Shown here: piece after piece, positions 8,571 to 17,184 of the stretch
How positions within the stretch are numbered: position 1 is the first letter of the stretch
Layout: each line of letters starts with the position of its first letter
NCBI GenBank assembly: GCA_016707605.1
Contig: JADJHJ010000012.1
Coordinates: 124,001 to 188,000 of the forward strand
DNA: 64,000 nucleotides
Source of the DNA: Candidatus Promineofilum glycogenicum
Lineage (GTDB): Bacteria > Chloroflexota > Anaerolineae > Promineifilales > Promineifilaceae
Direction of reading: 5' to 3'
Translations under genes and position numbers: made by a program
The notes under the pieces: model-generated
Told to the model about the DNA's origin: nothing
Seen by the model: only the letters and a program-made list of their open reading frames with translations
Databases searched by the model: none

Positions 8571-9497
8571 ATGAAGATGCTGAGTCGAGAGGCGTTTGGC
8601 CGGGCGGCCGACTATCTGCGCAACGAGGCGCGGCCGTTGGAGCGCGCCCTGTTCGCCCATCACTTCGAGGGCGGCGGTCGCACGGCGGTGCTGGCTGCCC
8701 TCGTGCCCTATCAGAACGCCGACGGCGGCTTCGGCCGCGCCCTGGAGCCGGACATGCGCGCCGAGGCGTCGTCGGTTGTGGCCACGACCGTCGCCCTGGA
8801 CATCCTCCGCCGCGTGGGCGCGACCGAGGAGACGTCCGGCCTGCCGGCGGCGCTGGTCTACCTGATGGACAACTACAACGTCGAGACGGGCCGCTGGCCG
8901 ATTATCTCACCCGCCGTCGAGGACGCGCCCCACGCGCCGTGGTGGGAGTACGCCGCGAGCGAAGAGAGCTTCCGCGGTTTCTGGGCCAACCCGCGGGCGT
9001 CGGTCGTCGGCTATCTGTGGCAGTATCGCAAGCTGGTGCCCTCGCCTTTCGTCGAAGGGGCGTTGCGCTCGGCGGCCACCGACCTGTTGACCTACTCCCA
9101 GACGATGGAGATGCACGATCTGCTGTGCTACGTCGATCTGCTGGAGACGCCCGACCTGCCGGGCGAGATGCGCGAGAACATGATCGACAAACTGCGCCGC
9201 GTCGTGGCCCGCTCGGTGGTCATGGAGCCGGCCGAGTGGGACGACTACAACCTGAAGCCGCTGACCGTTGTGCGCTCGCCGCAATCGGAGCTGGCCGCGG
9301 CCGTTGATGCGGCCGTGCTCGACGCCAATCTCGACCACCTCCTCGCCGCCCAGTCGCCGGACGGCACGTGGCCGCCGAACTGGTCGTGGGATTTTATTGA
9401 CGCCGACGCCTGGGCCGCGGCCGAGCGGGAGTGGCGCGGCGTGCTGACGTTGCGCAATTTGGAGACGTTGCGCGCCTTCGGCCGCATCGAGGAGTAA
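8571..9497 (+). CDS. Alpha/alpha-toroid protein resembling prenyltransferase/terpene cyclase repeats
   Basis: A 308-aa protein with repeat signatures of the squalene cyclase/prenyltransferase toroid: PYQNADGGFGRALEPD near residue 46, and AAQSPDGTWPPNWSWDF near 262. The Asp-rich acid motif of a true class II cyclase is not obvious, so catalysis is uncertain. Good AAGGAG ribosome binding site 6 nt upstream. It follows the fusion gene by 36 bp and precedes the P450 start by 5 bp, so the genes are probably co-transcribed. Proteins of this type are often annotated simply as hypothetical. Confidence 0.7.
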   Translation: MKMLSREAFGRAADYLRNEARPLERALFAHHFEGGGRTAVLAALVPYQNADGGFGRALEPDMRAEASSVVATTVALDILRRVGATEETSGLPAALVYLMDNYNVETGRWPIISPAVEDAPHAPWWEYAASEESFRGFWANPRASVVGYLWQYRKLVPSPFVEGALRSAATDLLTYSQTMEMHDLLCYVDLLETPDLPGEMRENMIDKLRRVVARSVVMEPAEWDDYNLKPLTVVRSPQSELAAAVDAAVLDANLDHLLAAQSPDGTWPPNWSWDFIDADAWAAAEREWRGVLTLRNLETLRAFGRIEE

Positions 9498-9502
9498 GCG
9501 GC

Positions 9503-10681
9503 ATGGAGTTCGACCCGCGCTCGCCGGCGTTCCGCGCCAACCCGTACCCGTTCTATGACATGCTGCGCGCCTTCGCGCCCATCTTCTACTGGCAACCGTG
9601 GGGCATGTGGTTCCTGACGACCCACGAGGATTGCCACGCCCTGCTGCGCGACGACCGCTTCGGCCATCTGCCGCTGTCGGTCGCCGCGGCCCCGCCCAGC
9701 CAGCGGGCGCTGTGGCAGATGCAGACCAACTGGCTGCTGACCATGAACCCGCCCGACCACACCCGGCTGCGCGGCCTGGTGCAAAAGGCGTTCACGCCGC
9801 GGGCCGTGGCCCAGTTGCGCGCCACCATCCAGCGCCTCACCGACGCGTTGATCGACCGCATGGCCGAGAAGGAGCAGGTGGACGTCATCGCCGACCTGGC
9901 TTACCCGCTGCCGGTGGCCGTCATTTGCGAGATGTTGGGCGTGCCGCTGGCCGACCAGGGGCTTTTTCATGCCTGGTCGGCGGCCCTGGTGCGCAGCCTC
10001 GATCTGACCGACGAGCCGGCCGTCTATAACCGCGCCTCCGTCGCCGCGGCGGAGATGACGGCCTACTTCGACGCCTTGCTGGCCGAGCGGCGCGCCCAAC
10101 CCCAGACCGACATCCTCTCGGCCCTGGTGGCGGCCGAGGAGGCGGGCGACCGGCTGACCACCGAGGAGCTTTTCGGCACCTGCGCCCTGCTGCTGGTGGC
10201 CGGCCACGAGACGACGGTCAATCTGATCGGCAACGGCACGCTGGCCCTGCTGCGCCATCCCGACCAGTGGCAACGGTTGCGCGACGAGCCGGGCCTCATC
10301 GCCAGCGCCGTCGAGGAGTTGTTGCGCTACGACAGCCCGGTGCAACTGACCTCGCGCGCGGCCCTGACCGACGTGACCTACAAAGGCCAGCGCTTCCCGC
10401 GCGGCACGTTCGTCACCTTTCTGCTGGGCGCGGCCAACCACGACCCGGCCGTCTTTGCCGACCCGGCGCGGCTGGACGTGGGGCGGGCCAACAACAGGCA
10501 TCTGGCCTTTGGCGGCGGCATCCACTACTGCCTGGGCGCGCCATTGGCCCGTCTGGAGGGGGAGATCGCCCTGGGCACGCTGGCGCGGCGGCTGCCTACG
10601 CTGGCGTTGGCCGGCGGCCCGCCCGTCTACCGCGACAACGTGGCCCTGCGCGGCCTGGAGGCGCTGCCGGCAAAGTTGTAG
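9503..10681 (+). CDS. Cytochrome P450 (bacterial class I type)
   Basis: A 392-aa soluble P450. The I-helix oxygen-binding motif VAGHETT, the ExxR motif in EELLRYDSP, and the haem loop FGGGIHYCLG with ligand Cys343 are all present. It needs an external ferredoxin and reductase, not seen nearby. The start at 9503 lies 5 bp after the toroid gene, whose last codons (GAGGAG) serve as its ribosome binding site, so translation is probably coupled. The stop codon TAG is the edge of a TTGTAG palindromic element, so the C terminus reads Lys-Leu-stop. Confidence 0.93.
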   Translation: MEFDPRSPAFRANPYPFYDMLRAFAPIFYWQPWGMWFLTTHEDCHALLRDDRFGHLPLSVAAAPPSQRALWQMQTNWLLTMNPPDHTRLRGLVQKAFTPRAVAQLRATIQRLTDALIDRMAEKEQVDVIADLAYPLPVAVICEMLGVPLADQGLFHAWSAALVRSLDLTDEPAVYNRASVAAAEMTAYFDALLAERRAQPQTDILSALVAAEEAGDRLTTEELFGTCALLLVAGHETTVNLIGNGTLALLRHPDQWQRLRDEPGLIASAVEELLRYDSPVQLTSRAALTDVTYKGQRFPRGTFVTFLLGAANHDPAVFADPARLDVGRANNRHLAFGGGIHYCLGAPLARLEGEIALGTLARRLPTLALAGGPPVYRDNVALRGLEALPAKL

Positions 10682-10705
10682 GGCGATTTGCCAAATCGCC
10701 CCACA
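10677..10705. repeat. TGTAG palindromic element overlapping the P450 stop
   Basis: TGTAGGGCGATTTG, one central C, then the near-complementary arm ending CCACA. Positions 10679-10681 are the P450 stop codon. The hairpin lies between the P450 and the acetyltransferase within the probable operon and may attenuate read-through. Confidence 0.75.
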
Positions 10706-10714
10706 CGGAACGCC

Positions 10715-11545
10715 ATGAATGAAGCCACCGCCGTCCATCGCGCCGGCGACAAACCGGCCACCATCGCCTCCCTGCGCGACGACCTGCTGGCCCTGGGCGT
10801 GCGGCCGGGCATGGTGCTGTTGGTTCACTCGTCCCTCAGCGCCCTGGGCTGGGTCAGCGGCGGGCCGGTGGCCGTCGTGCTGGCGCTGGAGGCGGCGCTG
10901 GGCGAGGCGGGCACGCTGGTCATGCCCACTCACTCCGGCGACCTGTCCGACCCGGCGGCGTGGCAGAACCCGCCCGTGCCCGAAGCGTGGTGGGCGGTCA
11001 TCCGCGACACCATGCCCGCCTATGACCCCGACCTGACGCCGACGCGGGGCATGGGGGCCATTCCGGAGACGTTCCGCCGCCAGCGGGGCGTGCGCCGCAG
11101 CGACCACCCGCAGGTGTCGTTCGCCGCCCGCGGCCCGGCGGCCGACTTCATCACCGCCGGGCACGAACTGGCCCACGGCCTGGGCGAAGGCTCGCCGCTG
11201 GCCCGGCTCTACGACCGGGACGGCCACGTGCTGCTGCTGGGCGTGGGCCACAGCAACAACACCTCGCTGCACCTGGCCGAAGAGCGCGCCGACTTCCCCG
11301 GCAAGACCATCATCACCCAGGGCGCGCCGGTGTTGCGCGACGGGCGGCGGGTGTGGGTCAGCTACCCCGAACTGGACTTCAACGACGAGGACTTCGCCGC
11401 CATCGGCGCGGCGTTCGAGCGCGAGACGGGGCTGGCGCGGGTCGGCCCGGTCGGCCGGGGCGAAGGGCGGCTGCTGCCGCAGCGGGCGTTGGTGGATTTT
11501 GCGGTGGGGTGGATGGAAGAGAGACGATTGCCGAGCGATGAGTGA
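10715..11545 (+). CDS. AAC(3)/YokD-family aminoglycoside N-acetyltransferase-like protein
   Basis: A 276-aa member of the antibiotic N-acetyltransferase (AAC(3)) family, which transfers acetyl from acetyl-CoA to an amine. Family landmarks are [25 protein letters not shown], and [14 protein letters not shown] with the active-site His. Family members outside resistance islands often act on other amines, including in secondary metabolism, so resistance is not implied. The ATG at 10715 is used, with only a weak GGA upstream. It is the last gene of the run beginning at 7305. Confidence 0.85.
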   Translation: MNEATAVHRAGDKPATIASLRDDLLALGVRPGMVLLVHSSLSALGWVSGGPVAVVLALEAALGEAGTLVMPTHSGDLSDPAAWQNPPVPEAWWAVIRDTMPAYDPDLTPTRGMGAIPETFRRQRGVRRSDHPQVSFAARGPAADFITAGHELAHGLGEGSPLARLYDRDGHVLLLGVGHSNNTSLHLAEERADFPGKTIITQGAPVLRDGRRVWVSYPELDFNDEDFAAIGAAFERETGLARVGPVGRGEGRLLPQRALVDFAVGWMEERRLPSDE

Positions 11546-11552
11546 CGTCTGA

Positions 11553-11693
11553 CGCGTCCGCCCGGCGCTAAAGCGACCGGGCTACTCAACAACGCCGGCC
11601 GAGGCCGGCTCAGGAACCGTCGGCCGCCGTCTGAAGCCCCGTTCACGGGGCGCTGTTGAGTAGCCCCGTGGCTTCAGCCCGGGGCGGACGCGG
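11553..11693. repeat. Long imperfect inverted repeat
   Basis: Two arms of about 45 bp. The left contains GGGCTACTCAACAACGCC; the right contains GGCGCTGTTGAGTAGCCCC and GGCTTCAGCCCGGGG. One arm recurs near 32015-32055, so this is a dispersed element. It sits in the convergent gap after the acetyltransferase gene. Confidence 0.7.
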
Positions 11694-11798
11694 CTGGCGA
11701 GTGCCGAGTGGCAAGTAGCAGAGTCCGCATCCTCAGCTGTGGATGGTTGGGGCCGGCGTGATGTTGGCCGATGCGGGACGAGTCTCGGGTTATCAGCC

Positions 11799-12785
11799 TC
11801 ACCCCCCCAACCCCACCCCCGCCGCCGCCAACCGCTCCGCCACCAGCGTCATCATTCGCAGCCGCAACTCCGCGCCGCGACCGTAGCGGGCGCGGGCGTG
11901 GAGGTGGATTTCGGCCGCCGCGCCCAGTTGCCCGTCGTGGCCGACGACCTTCCACGGCTCCAGCAGGTCGGGCAACAGCGCCGGGGCTTCCTCGGCCAAC
12001 GCCAGCAGCACCGCCAGCGCCGCCGGCAGATCGGCCGGGGCAACCAGAACGACGACGTGGGTGCCGGTGAAGCTGCCGCGGCTGTAGTTGCGCAGGATGC
12101 GCACCTCGCCCTGGGGCACGACGATGAGTTCGCCGGCCCGCGTGCGAATGGTCAGCGTGCGCACCGTCACCCGCTCGACCGTGCCCTCCAGCGTGTCGCC
12201 GACGCGGAAGATGGAGACGTTGTCGCCCACGTCGAAGCGGTTCTCGAAGATGTTGCTGATGCCGTTGAGGAAGTCGCCGATGTAGTCGCGGGCGGCGAAA
12301 CCGAAGGCGTTGGCGACGATGGTCGAGACGACGGCCAGATTGACCAGGCTGACGAACTGCCCGGCGGCCAGGATGAAGGCCACGATGAAGGCGATGAAGT
12401 TGATGAAGCTGGCCAGCAGCAGTTGCACCGTCTGGTGGCGGCGGGCCTGGGCGCTGGGCGGCGGCGGCAGCGCGCCCGGCGCCGGCGCGCGGCTGGGCGT
12501 CTCGTAGCGGGCGAAGCGCAGCGCCCAACCGGCCAGCCGGCCGCTGATGCGCGTGACCAGCCAGGCCAGCCCGAAGATGACGATGACAAAGGCCAGCCGC
12601 AGCGGCAACTCGGCGTAGCCGTAGAGCCGCACCAGCCAGGCGGGCAGCGGGCCGGAGCCGACGACGCTCTCGACCAGTTCCAACTCGTCCACCTGCGCCG
12701 TTTGCAGCAGGCCGACGGTCAGCGCCGTCAGGGCGATAAGGGCCAGCAGGGGCACAAAGATGACCAGGAGCAGACGACGGCTCAT
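11799..12785 (-). CDS. Small-conductance mechanosensitive channel (MscS family), copy 2
   Basis: A 328-aa membrane protein. TM segments lie near residues 5-28, 60-80 and 120-165. The MscS pore/beta-domain region follows, with NAFGFAARDYIGDFLNGISNIFENRFDVGD and RNYSRGSFTG as landmarks. Such channels open on membrane tension during osmotic downshock. The start overlaps the stop of the upstream MscS gene (ATGA at 12782-12785), so the two are translationally coupled. The sequences are clearly homologous, which points to tandem duplication and divergence. Confidence 0.85.
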   Translation of the reverse strand: MSRRLLLVIFVPLLALIALTALTVGLLQTAQVDELELVESVVGSGPLPAWLVRLYGYAELPLRLAFVIVIFGLAWLVTRISGRLAGWALRFARYETPSRAPAPGALPPPPSAQARRHQTVQLLLASFINFIAFIVAFILAAGQFVSLVNLAVVSTIVANAFGFAARDYIGDFLNGISNIFENRFDVGDNVSIFRVGDTLEGTVERVTVRTLTIRTRAGELIVVPQGEVRILRNYSRGSFTGTHVVVLVAPADLPAALAVLLALAEEAPALLPDLLEPWKVVGHDGQLGAAAEIHLHARARYGRGAELRLRMMTLVAERLAAAGVGLGG

Positions 12786-13783
12786 GCGGCGGCCTCCTTG
12801 CCGCCGGCCAGGGGGATGCCCGCGGCGGCGAAGCGGAGTTGGACAATGGTGTGCAGCGCCAGTTGCAGGTCGTCCTCGTTGCCGGGCGTGGTGCGGCCGA
12901 ACAGCGATACGGCGGTCACGCCGCCCAGGCGGCCGTCGAGCGACATGACGTGCCACGGCTCGACCAGTTGGGTCGTCAACACCGGCGACTCGCCGGCCAA
13001 CTCGGTCAACAGGGCCACGGCCCGGTTCAGGTCGCGGGCGCGGACGGGGAAGGTGGCGTAGACGCCGCTCGTCTCGCCGCGGCTGAAGTTGCGGAAGATG
13101 CGCAACTCGCCGTGGGGGATGCTGGTCAGTTCGCCCGAATCGGCGCGGACGTTGAGGAAGCGCAGGTCTACGTCTTCAACCTGACCCTCCACCTGCTCGG
13201 CGAACTGCTTGTAGCGAATGCGCTCGCCGACGCTGACGTTGGTCTCGAAGATGTTGCTGATGCCGCCCAGTACGTCGCCGATGGGCAGGCGCGCGCCCCA
13301 GGTCAGGCCGCTGGTCAGGGCGGCGATGACCACGGCCAGGTCGGCGCGGGGCACGAACTGGCCGATGGACAGCACCGTCGCCGCGCCCAGGGCCAGGACG
13401 GCCAGAATGCTGCCGATGATCTGTTGCAGCGTCAGGCGGCGCTCCGGGCGCAGGACTGTCGGCCGCGCCTCGTCCGCCTCCTCGCGCCGCAGCCGCCCGG
13501 CCACCGGCTCGCCCAACACCCAGCCGCCGATGCGCAGCCGCCGCCGGAAGACCCACAGCGCCGCGCCGAAGGCCAGGACGATAAAGCCCAGTTGGAACGG
13601 GAAGAGGACGGCGCGGGCCAGCAGATAGAGCACGCGCTGGGCCTGCACAGTGGCCGGGGCGGCCGTCAGGACGAAGAACGTCGCCGGGTTGCTCTCGGCA
13701 TAGAACGACACGCCGACCATCAGGCTGGAGAGAGCCACGACGAGCAGGAGGGGGCTGGCGAGAAGGAGCAGCAGGCGGCGCAT
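12782..13783 (-). CDS. Small-conductance mechanosensitive channel (MscS family), copy 1
   Basis: A 333-aa protein from the Met at 13783 (MRRLLLLLASP), with a hydrophobic N terminus and two further TM spans before the MscS domain. The landmarks LPIGDVLGGISNIFETNVSVGE and IPHGELRIFRNFSRGETSG align with the downstream copy. The frame extends upstream, but that part is not membrane-like. Pairing suggests a heteromeric or functionally divergent channel; this is inference. Confidence 0.85.
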   Translation of the reverse strand: MRRLLLLLASPLLLVVALSSLMVGVSFYAESNPATFFVLTAAPATVQAQRVLYLLARAVLFPFQLGFIVLAFGAALWVFRRRLRIGGWVLGEPVAGRLRREEADEARPTVLRPERRLTLQQIIGSILAVLALGAATVLSIGQFVPRADLAVVIAALTSGLTWGARLPIGDVLGGISNIFETNVSVGERIRYKQFAEQVEGQVEDVDLRFLNVRADSGELTSIPHGELRIFRNFSRGETSGVYATFPVRARDLNRAVALLTELAGESPVLTTQLVEPWHVMSLDGRLGGVTAVSLFGRTTPGNEDDLQLALHTIVQLRFAAAGIPLAGGKEAAA

Positions 13784-13890
13784 GGGTGGATGGTATCCGA
13801 GCGGCGAATCTGGTCGAGATTGTAAACCCTTGCCGGCGCGATTGCCAATGTTGGGCGGGCGTCGGCCGGGCGTAGGCCGAACTGCCGGGG

Positions 13891-13965
13891 TTGTTGTAGG
13901 GCGGGTTGGCAACCCGCCTCTTCCGGGCCATCGAAGAGGCGGGTTGCCAACCCGCGCTACAACAA
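13891..13965. repeat. TTGTAG palindromic element, long paired copy
   Basis: Near-perfect inverted repeat: TTGTTGTAGGGCGGGTTGGC on the left and its complement ending CTACAACAA on the right, around a 10-bp spacer. The right edge supplies the TAG stop (13957-13959) of the nucleotidyltransferase on the minus strand. Confidence 0.85.
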
Positions 13966-14715
13966 CTCGCGAATCGCGGCTACCATCGCTTCATTGAGCG
14001 GGAAGCGCGCCGCCAGGAAATCGAGCATGGCCGCGGCCGACTGTGGCGTGCGGTCGTACCCCTGCTGGAAGCCGGCCAGGTGGGCGGCCATCTGCGGGAA
14101 GCGTTGCTCGAAGCGGCGCATCCTCGCGAACGGGTCGCGAGCGGCGGCTTGCTCCGGCTCCAGATGGGCGGCCAACTCCAGCAGACGATCCACAGCGTAG
14201 AGTTGAATCTCGCGTGCCGCAGCCAGCCGCTCGCCGCGCCGGAAGCGCAGCAGGCCAACGTGGAGGTTGCACAGGATTTCGCCTAGCAACTGCTCGACCG
14301 GCGGCGTCGCCGGCGCAGGTGGGGTGCGGGACGGCGCGGCCACGCTCTCACTGACCCAAGGTTGCTTCCACACGATCCTGCCCGGCGTGTAGCCGGCGTT
14401 GCCCAGTTCGGCCACAGTGAAGATGGCCATCTCAGCATAGATGCCGTCGGTAAAGAGGACGTGCAGGCCGGCTCCGGGGCCGCGATAGCGAAAGACCACC
14501 GGCGCAGCGGCCTCCAGCCAGTCGAGATTGGTGAAGAAGCGCTCCTTCGTTCCCGGCCGCACGACGAGGAAGAAGTCGAGGTCGGAGAACTCATCCAGAC
14601 GGTCGAGTTCCCGGCCGACGGAGCCGAGGCCGATGAGGGCCAGGGCGTCGGCGTGATTGGCCAGGGAGCGGCCGATGGCGTCGAGGCGGTTGAGAAGATC
14701 GTCCGGTGTGTTCAT
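13957..14715 (-). CDS. Nucleotidyltransferase-fold protein
   Basis: A 252-aa protein with the Pol-beta-type nucleotidyltransferase signature GLGSVGRELDRLDEFSDLDF near residues 29-48, in which the Gly-Ser and paired Asp residues bind the metal and NTP. The C-terminal half is helical, as in aminoglycoside adenylyltransferase-like proteins, but the substrate is unknown. The last codons read Leu-Leu-stop, with the TAG in the flanking palindromic element. Two GTGCGTCGCAC repeats lie just upstream of the start. Confidence 0.75.
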   Translation of the reverse strand: MNTPDDLLNRLDAIGRSLANHADALALIGLGSVGRELDRLDEFSDLDFFLVVRPGTKERFFTNLDWLEAAAPVVFRYRGPGAGLHVLFTDGIYAEMAIFTVAELGNAGYTPGRIVWKQPWVSESVAAPSRTPPAPATPPVEQLLGEILCNLHVGLLRFRRGERLAAAREIQLYAVDRLLELAAHLEPEQAAARDPFARMRRFEQRFPQMAAHLAGFQQGYDRTPQSAAAMLDFLAARFPLNEAMVAAIRELL

Positions 14716-15026
14716 TGCACTATTCTACCCCGCGTCGGGTGCGTCGCACTTTCTGGAGTGCGTCGCACCTTCTTGCGGGGCGCGGTGGGTATTGGGTAGT
14801 GGGCGGCTGGAAGAACGTGCAACGCACCTCGGAAGGTGCGATGCCGGGGGCGAGCGGGCGGCACTTTGGCGGGGGGCGGTGGTATGGGGTGGGCGGCGGA
14901 AGAACGGCGCACCTCGGAAGGTGCGATGCACGGGGAGGGCCAGTTGTGGCGCGGGCGGGCAAGCCGCGCTACGATTAGTTACCGAGGCGGCGGTTGCTGT
15001 GGTAGCCAACGCCGCCCGTCTGACCG
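14716..15026. repeat. GTGCGACGCAC repeat cluster in divergent gap
   Basis: The 311-bp gap between the nucleotidyltransferase and HAD genes holds two intact GTGCGTCGCAC units (14740-14770) and degenerate ones near 14816-14843 and 14906-14931, each followed by CTTCT or preceded by AGAAGG-like sequence. I see no gene here. Confidence 0.7.
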
Positions 15027-15827
15027 ATGGATTCCACGCCCAGCTACGGCCCGCCCGACCGGCTCTTCGACGCCTATCTGTTCGACCTCGACGGCACGGT
15101 GACGCTTGGCGACGCCTTGCTGCCGACGGCCGGCGAGACGATCACTCGGCTGCGCGCCGCGGGCCGGCGAACGCTCTTCCTATCCAACAACCCGTCGCGC
15201 ACGGCGGCCGACTACGCCGCGCGGCTGACGCGGCTGGGGCTGCCGACGCCGGCCGGGGACGTGGTCAACTCGTCGCTGGTGATGGTCGACTTCCTGAAGC
15301 GACAGATGCCGGGGGCGCGGCTGTTCGTTGTCGGCGAGGCGTCGCTGTGCGGTGAGTTGGCCGCGGCCGGCTTCGAGTTGGCCGACGAGGCGGCGGGCGT
15401 GGACGCCGTCATCGCCAGCTTCGACCGCACCTTTACCTATCGCAAGCTGCAAATCGCCTTCGACGCCATCCGCGGCGGGGCGCGCTTCTTCGCCACCAAC
15501 GGCGACCGCTACTGCCCCACGCCCGACGGCGGCCAGCCCGACGCCGCGGCCATGATTGCCGCCATCGAGGCGGCCACGAACACGCAAGTCGAGGCGGTGG
15601 TCGGCAAGCCGTCGCCCATCATGGCCGAGGCGGCGCTGGCCCGGCTGGGATTGCCGCCGGAGCGCTGCCTGATGACCGGCGACCGGCTGGAGACGGACGT
15701 ACTGTTCGGGCTGAACGCGGGCATGGCCGCGGCGCTGACGCTGACCGGGGCGACGAGCGAGGCCGAGGCCGCCGCGTCCAGCATTCGGCCGACCTATATG
15801 ATGCGAACGTTGAATGAGTTGTTATGA
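15027..15827 (+). CDS. HAD-IIA family sugar/nucleotide phosphatase (NagD-like)
   Basis: A 266-aa HAD hydrolase. Motif I is FDLDGT with Asp20 nucleophile and Asp22; motif II is FLSNNPSR; the motif III lysine is in VGKPSP; motif IV is GDRLETD. The long cap between motifs II and III fits the NagD/4-nitrophenylphosphatase class. It probably dephosphorylates small phosphorylated metabolites in the cytoplasm. The start lacks a clear ribosome binding site. Confidence 0.88.
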   Translation: MDSTPSYGPPDRLFDAYLFDLDGTVTLGDALLPTAGETITRLRAAGRRTLFLSNNPSRTAADYAARLTRLGLPTPAGDVVNSSLVMVDFLKRQMPGARLFVVGEASLCGELAAAGFELADEAAGVDAVIASFDRTFTYRKLQIAFDAIRGGARFFATNGDRYCPTPDGGQPDAAAMIAAIEAATNTQVEAVVGKPSPIMAEAALARLGLPPERCLMTGDRLETDVLFGLNAGMAAALTLTGATSEAEAAASSIRPTYMMRTLNELL

Positions 15828-15829
15828 AA

Positions 15830-15935
15830 GAGGAACACAGAGTTACACAGAGGAGCACAGAGTTACACACAGGAAGAATCTCTTCTCTGTGTAACTCTGT
15901 GTCTTCCCTCTGTGATTCTCTGCGTTCCTCTCCCG
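15830..15935. repeat. CACAGAGTTACACAGAG inverted repeat
   Basis: Direct copies of CACAGAGTTACACA are followed by the inverted CTGTGTAACTCTGTGT, forming a hairpin of about 100 bp between the HAD gene and the DUF4177-like gene. Confidence 0.75.
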
Positions 15936-15951
15936 CTTAAAGGTGCATAAA

Positions 15952-16245
15952 ATGGCCAAATGGGAGTATCTGGTGCGAGTGTTTGAACTGAACAGGGAAG
16001 ACGGGGTAGTCGTCGATTACGTCACGCGCGTGTACGACGAGGGCCGGTGGAAGGAAATGGTGCAATACGACCCGCTGTCGCTGGAAGCATGGTTGAACAA
16101 GTGCGGCGAAGAGGGCTGGGAGCTGGTCAAGATCGACGGGGCCACGGCTCAGGGCAAGAAGGGCGACGTTGGCGTCAGCTTCCCGGAGGTTACGGCCTGG
16201 TACCACTTCTACCTGTGCGTCTTCCGGCGGCAGGTGGAGAAGTGA
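15952..16245 (+). CDS. Small DUF4177-like protein
   Basis: A 97-aa protein with the DUF4177-type pattern KWEYLVRVFE at the N terminus and LNKCGEEGWELVKID in the middle. The function is unknown. The ATG at 15952 is preceded by AAAGG. The stop codon overlaps the GTG start of the patatin gene (GTGA at 16242-16245), so the two are translationally coupled. Confidence 0.7.
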   Translation: MAKWEYLVRVFELNREDGVVVDYVTRVYDEGRWKEMVQYDPLSLEAWLNKCGEEGWELVKIDGATAQGKKGDVGVSFPEVTAWYHFYLCVFRRQVEK

Positions 16246-17108
16246 CCACGCCGCGCCTCGGTCTGGTGTTGGGCGGCGGCGGGGCGCGCGGGTTGGCCCA
16301 CTTCGGCGTGCTGCGCGTCCTGCAGCGCGAGAAGATCCCCATCGCCTGCATCGCCGGCACCAGCATGGGCGGGCTGGTCGGCGCGCTGTTCGCCGCCGGC
16401 GTGCCCGCTGAACGGGTCGAGGAAGAGGTGTTGCGCCTCAGCCGGGTGACGGAGCAGATCCGGCTGGTGGACGTGGAACTGTCGGCCGCCGGGCTGAGCA
16501 TCCGCGGCCGGCGCATCTACAACTTCATGGCCGACCTGCTGGGCGAGGATTTGACCTTCGCCGATCTGCCGTTGCCGCTGGCGATGGTCGCCGTGGACAT
16601 CCACACCGGCCGCGAGGTGATCCTGCAGGGCGGGCTGGTCATCGACGCCGTGCGGGCGACCATCTCCGTGCCCGGCGTGTTCATGCCCGTCGATCTGGGC
16701 GACTACCGGCTGGTGGACGGCGGCGTGCTTGACAACGTGCCGGTGGATGTGGCCCGCGGCATGGGAGCCACACGCACCATTGCCGTCGACGTGCTGCCCA
16801 GCTTCAGCGTCAACGTGCCCGGCCGCGACCCGGTGGAGACGGGGCTGCAACTGGCCTTCGCCCCACGCCAGTTGACTGAGGTCTATCACGTCCTGATGAT
16901 CATGATCGCCGCCCTGACCGAGAGCCGCTTGCGCCAGTATCCGCCCGATCTGCTCATCCGGCCGGTGCTGCCGCCGAATGTGACATTGCTGTCCGGCTTC
17001 AATCGGGCCGAGGAGATGATCGCCGCCGGCGAGGCGGCGACCGAAGCGGCGCTGCCGGCCATTCGTGCGCTGTTGGCCGAGGAGCACGAAGGCGACGCCA
17101 ATCCGTAG
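16242..17108 (+). CDS. Patatin-like phospholipase (RssA type)
   Basis: A 288-aa patatin-like serine hydrolase. The oxyanion motif GGGGARGLAHFGVL is near residue 11, the nucleophile elbow GTSMGG near 44, and the catalytic Asp in VDGGVLDNVP near 160 completes the Ser-Asp dyad. It likely hydrolyses acyl esters of phospholipids. The GTG start overlaps the preceding stop by 3 nt. The C-terminal helical part matches bacterial RssA-type lengths. Confidence 0.9.
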   Translation: MTTPRLGLVLGGGGARGLAHFGVLRVLQREKIPIACIAGTSMGGLVGALFAAGVPAERVEEEVLRLSRVTEQIRLVDVELSAAGLSIRGRRIYNFMADLLGEDLTFADLPLPLAMVAVDIHTGREVILQGGLVIDAVRATISVPGVFMPVDLGDYRLVDGGVLDNVPVDVARGMGATRTIAVDVLPSFSVNVPGRDPVETGLQLAFAPRQLTEVYHVLMIMIAALTESRLRQYPPDLLIRPVLPPNVTLLSGFNRAEEMIAAGEAATEAALPAIRALLAEEHEGDANP

Positions 17109-17133
17109 GCAAGATACTTGCTGCCCCGAGCGT

Positions 17134-17170
17134 CTCGCTTAATCTGTGAAATCTGTGTAATCTGTGGTTC
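17134..17170. repeat. AATCTGTG-type direct repeat
   Basis: Three units of AATCTGTG(T/A)AA lie just upstream of the transketolase gene. The same wording occurs near 39520-39555, next to the ATCCGCAGATTGGGCAGATT family. Confidence 0.5.
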
Positions 17171-17184
17171 CCCAAAGGAGTCCC

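Noticed and set aside
9245..11272. Long 675-codon open frame on the minus strand
   Set aside because: It is the antisense shadow of the P450 and acetyltransferase genes in GC-rich sequence, with biased Gly/Arg/His composition and no domain.
10715..11545. AAC(3)-type gene as an aminoglycoside resistance determinant
   Set aside because: The family includes many chromosomal enzymes with other substrates, and no mobile-element context is present.
14657..15355. Plus-strand open frame ahead of and inside the HAD gene
   Set aside because: It is out of frame with the HAD gene and built from GTGCGTCGCAC repeats.
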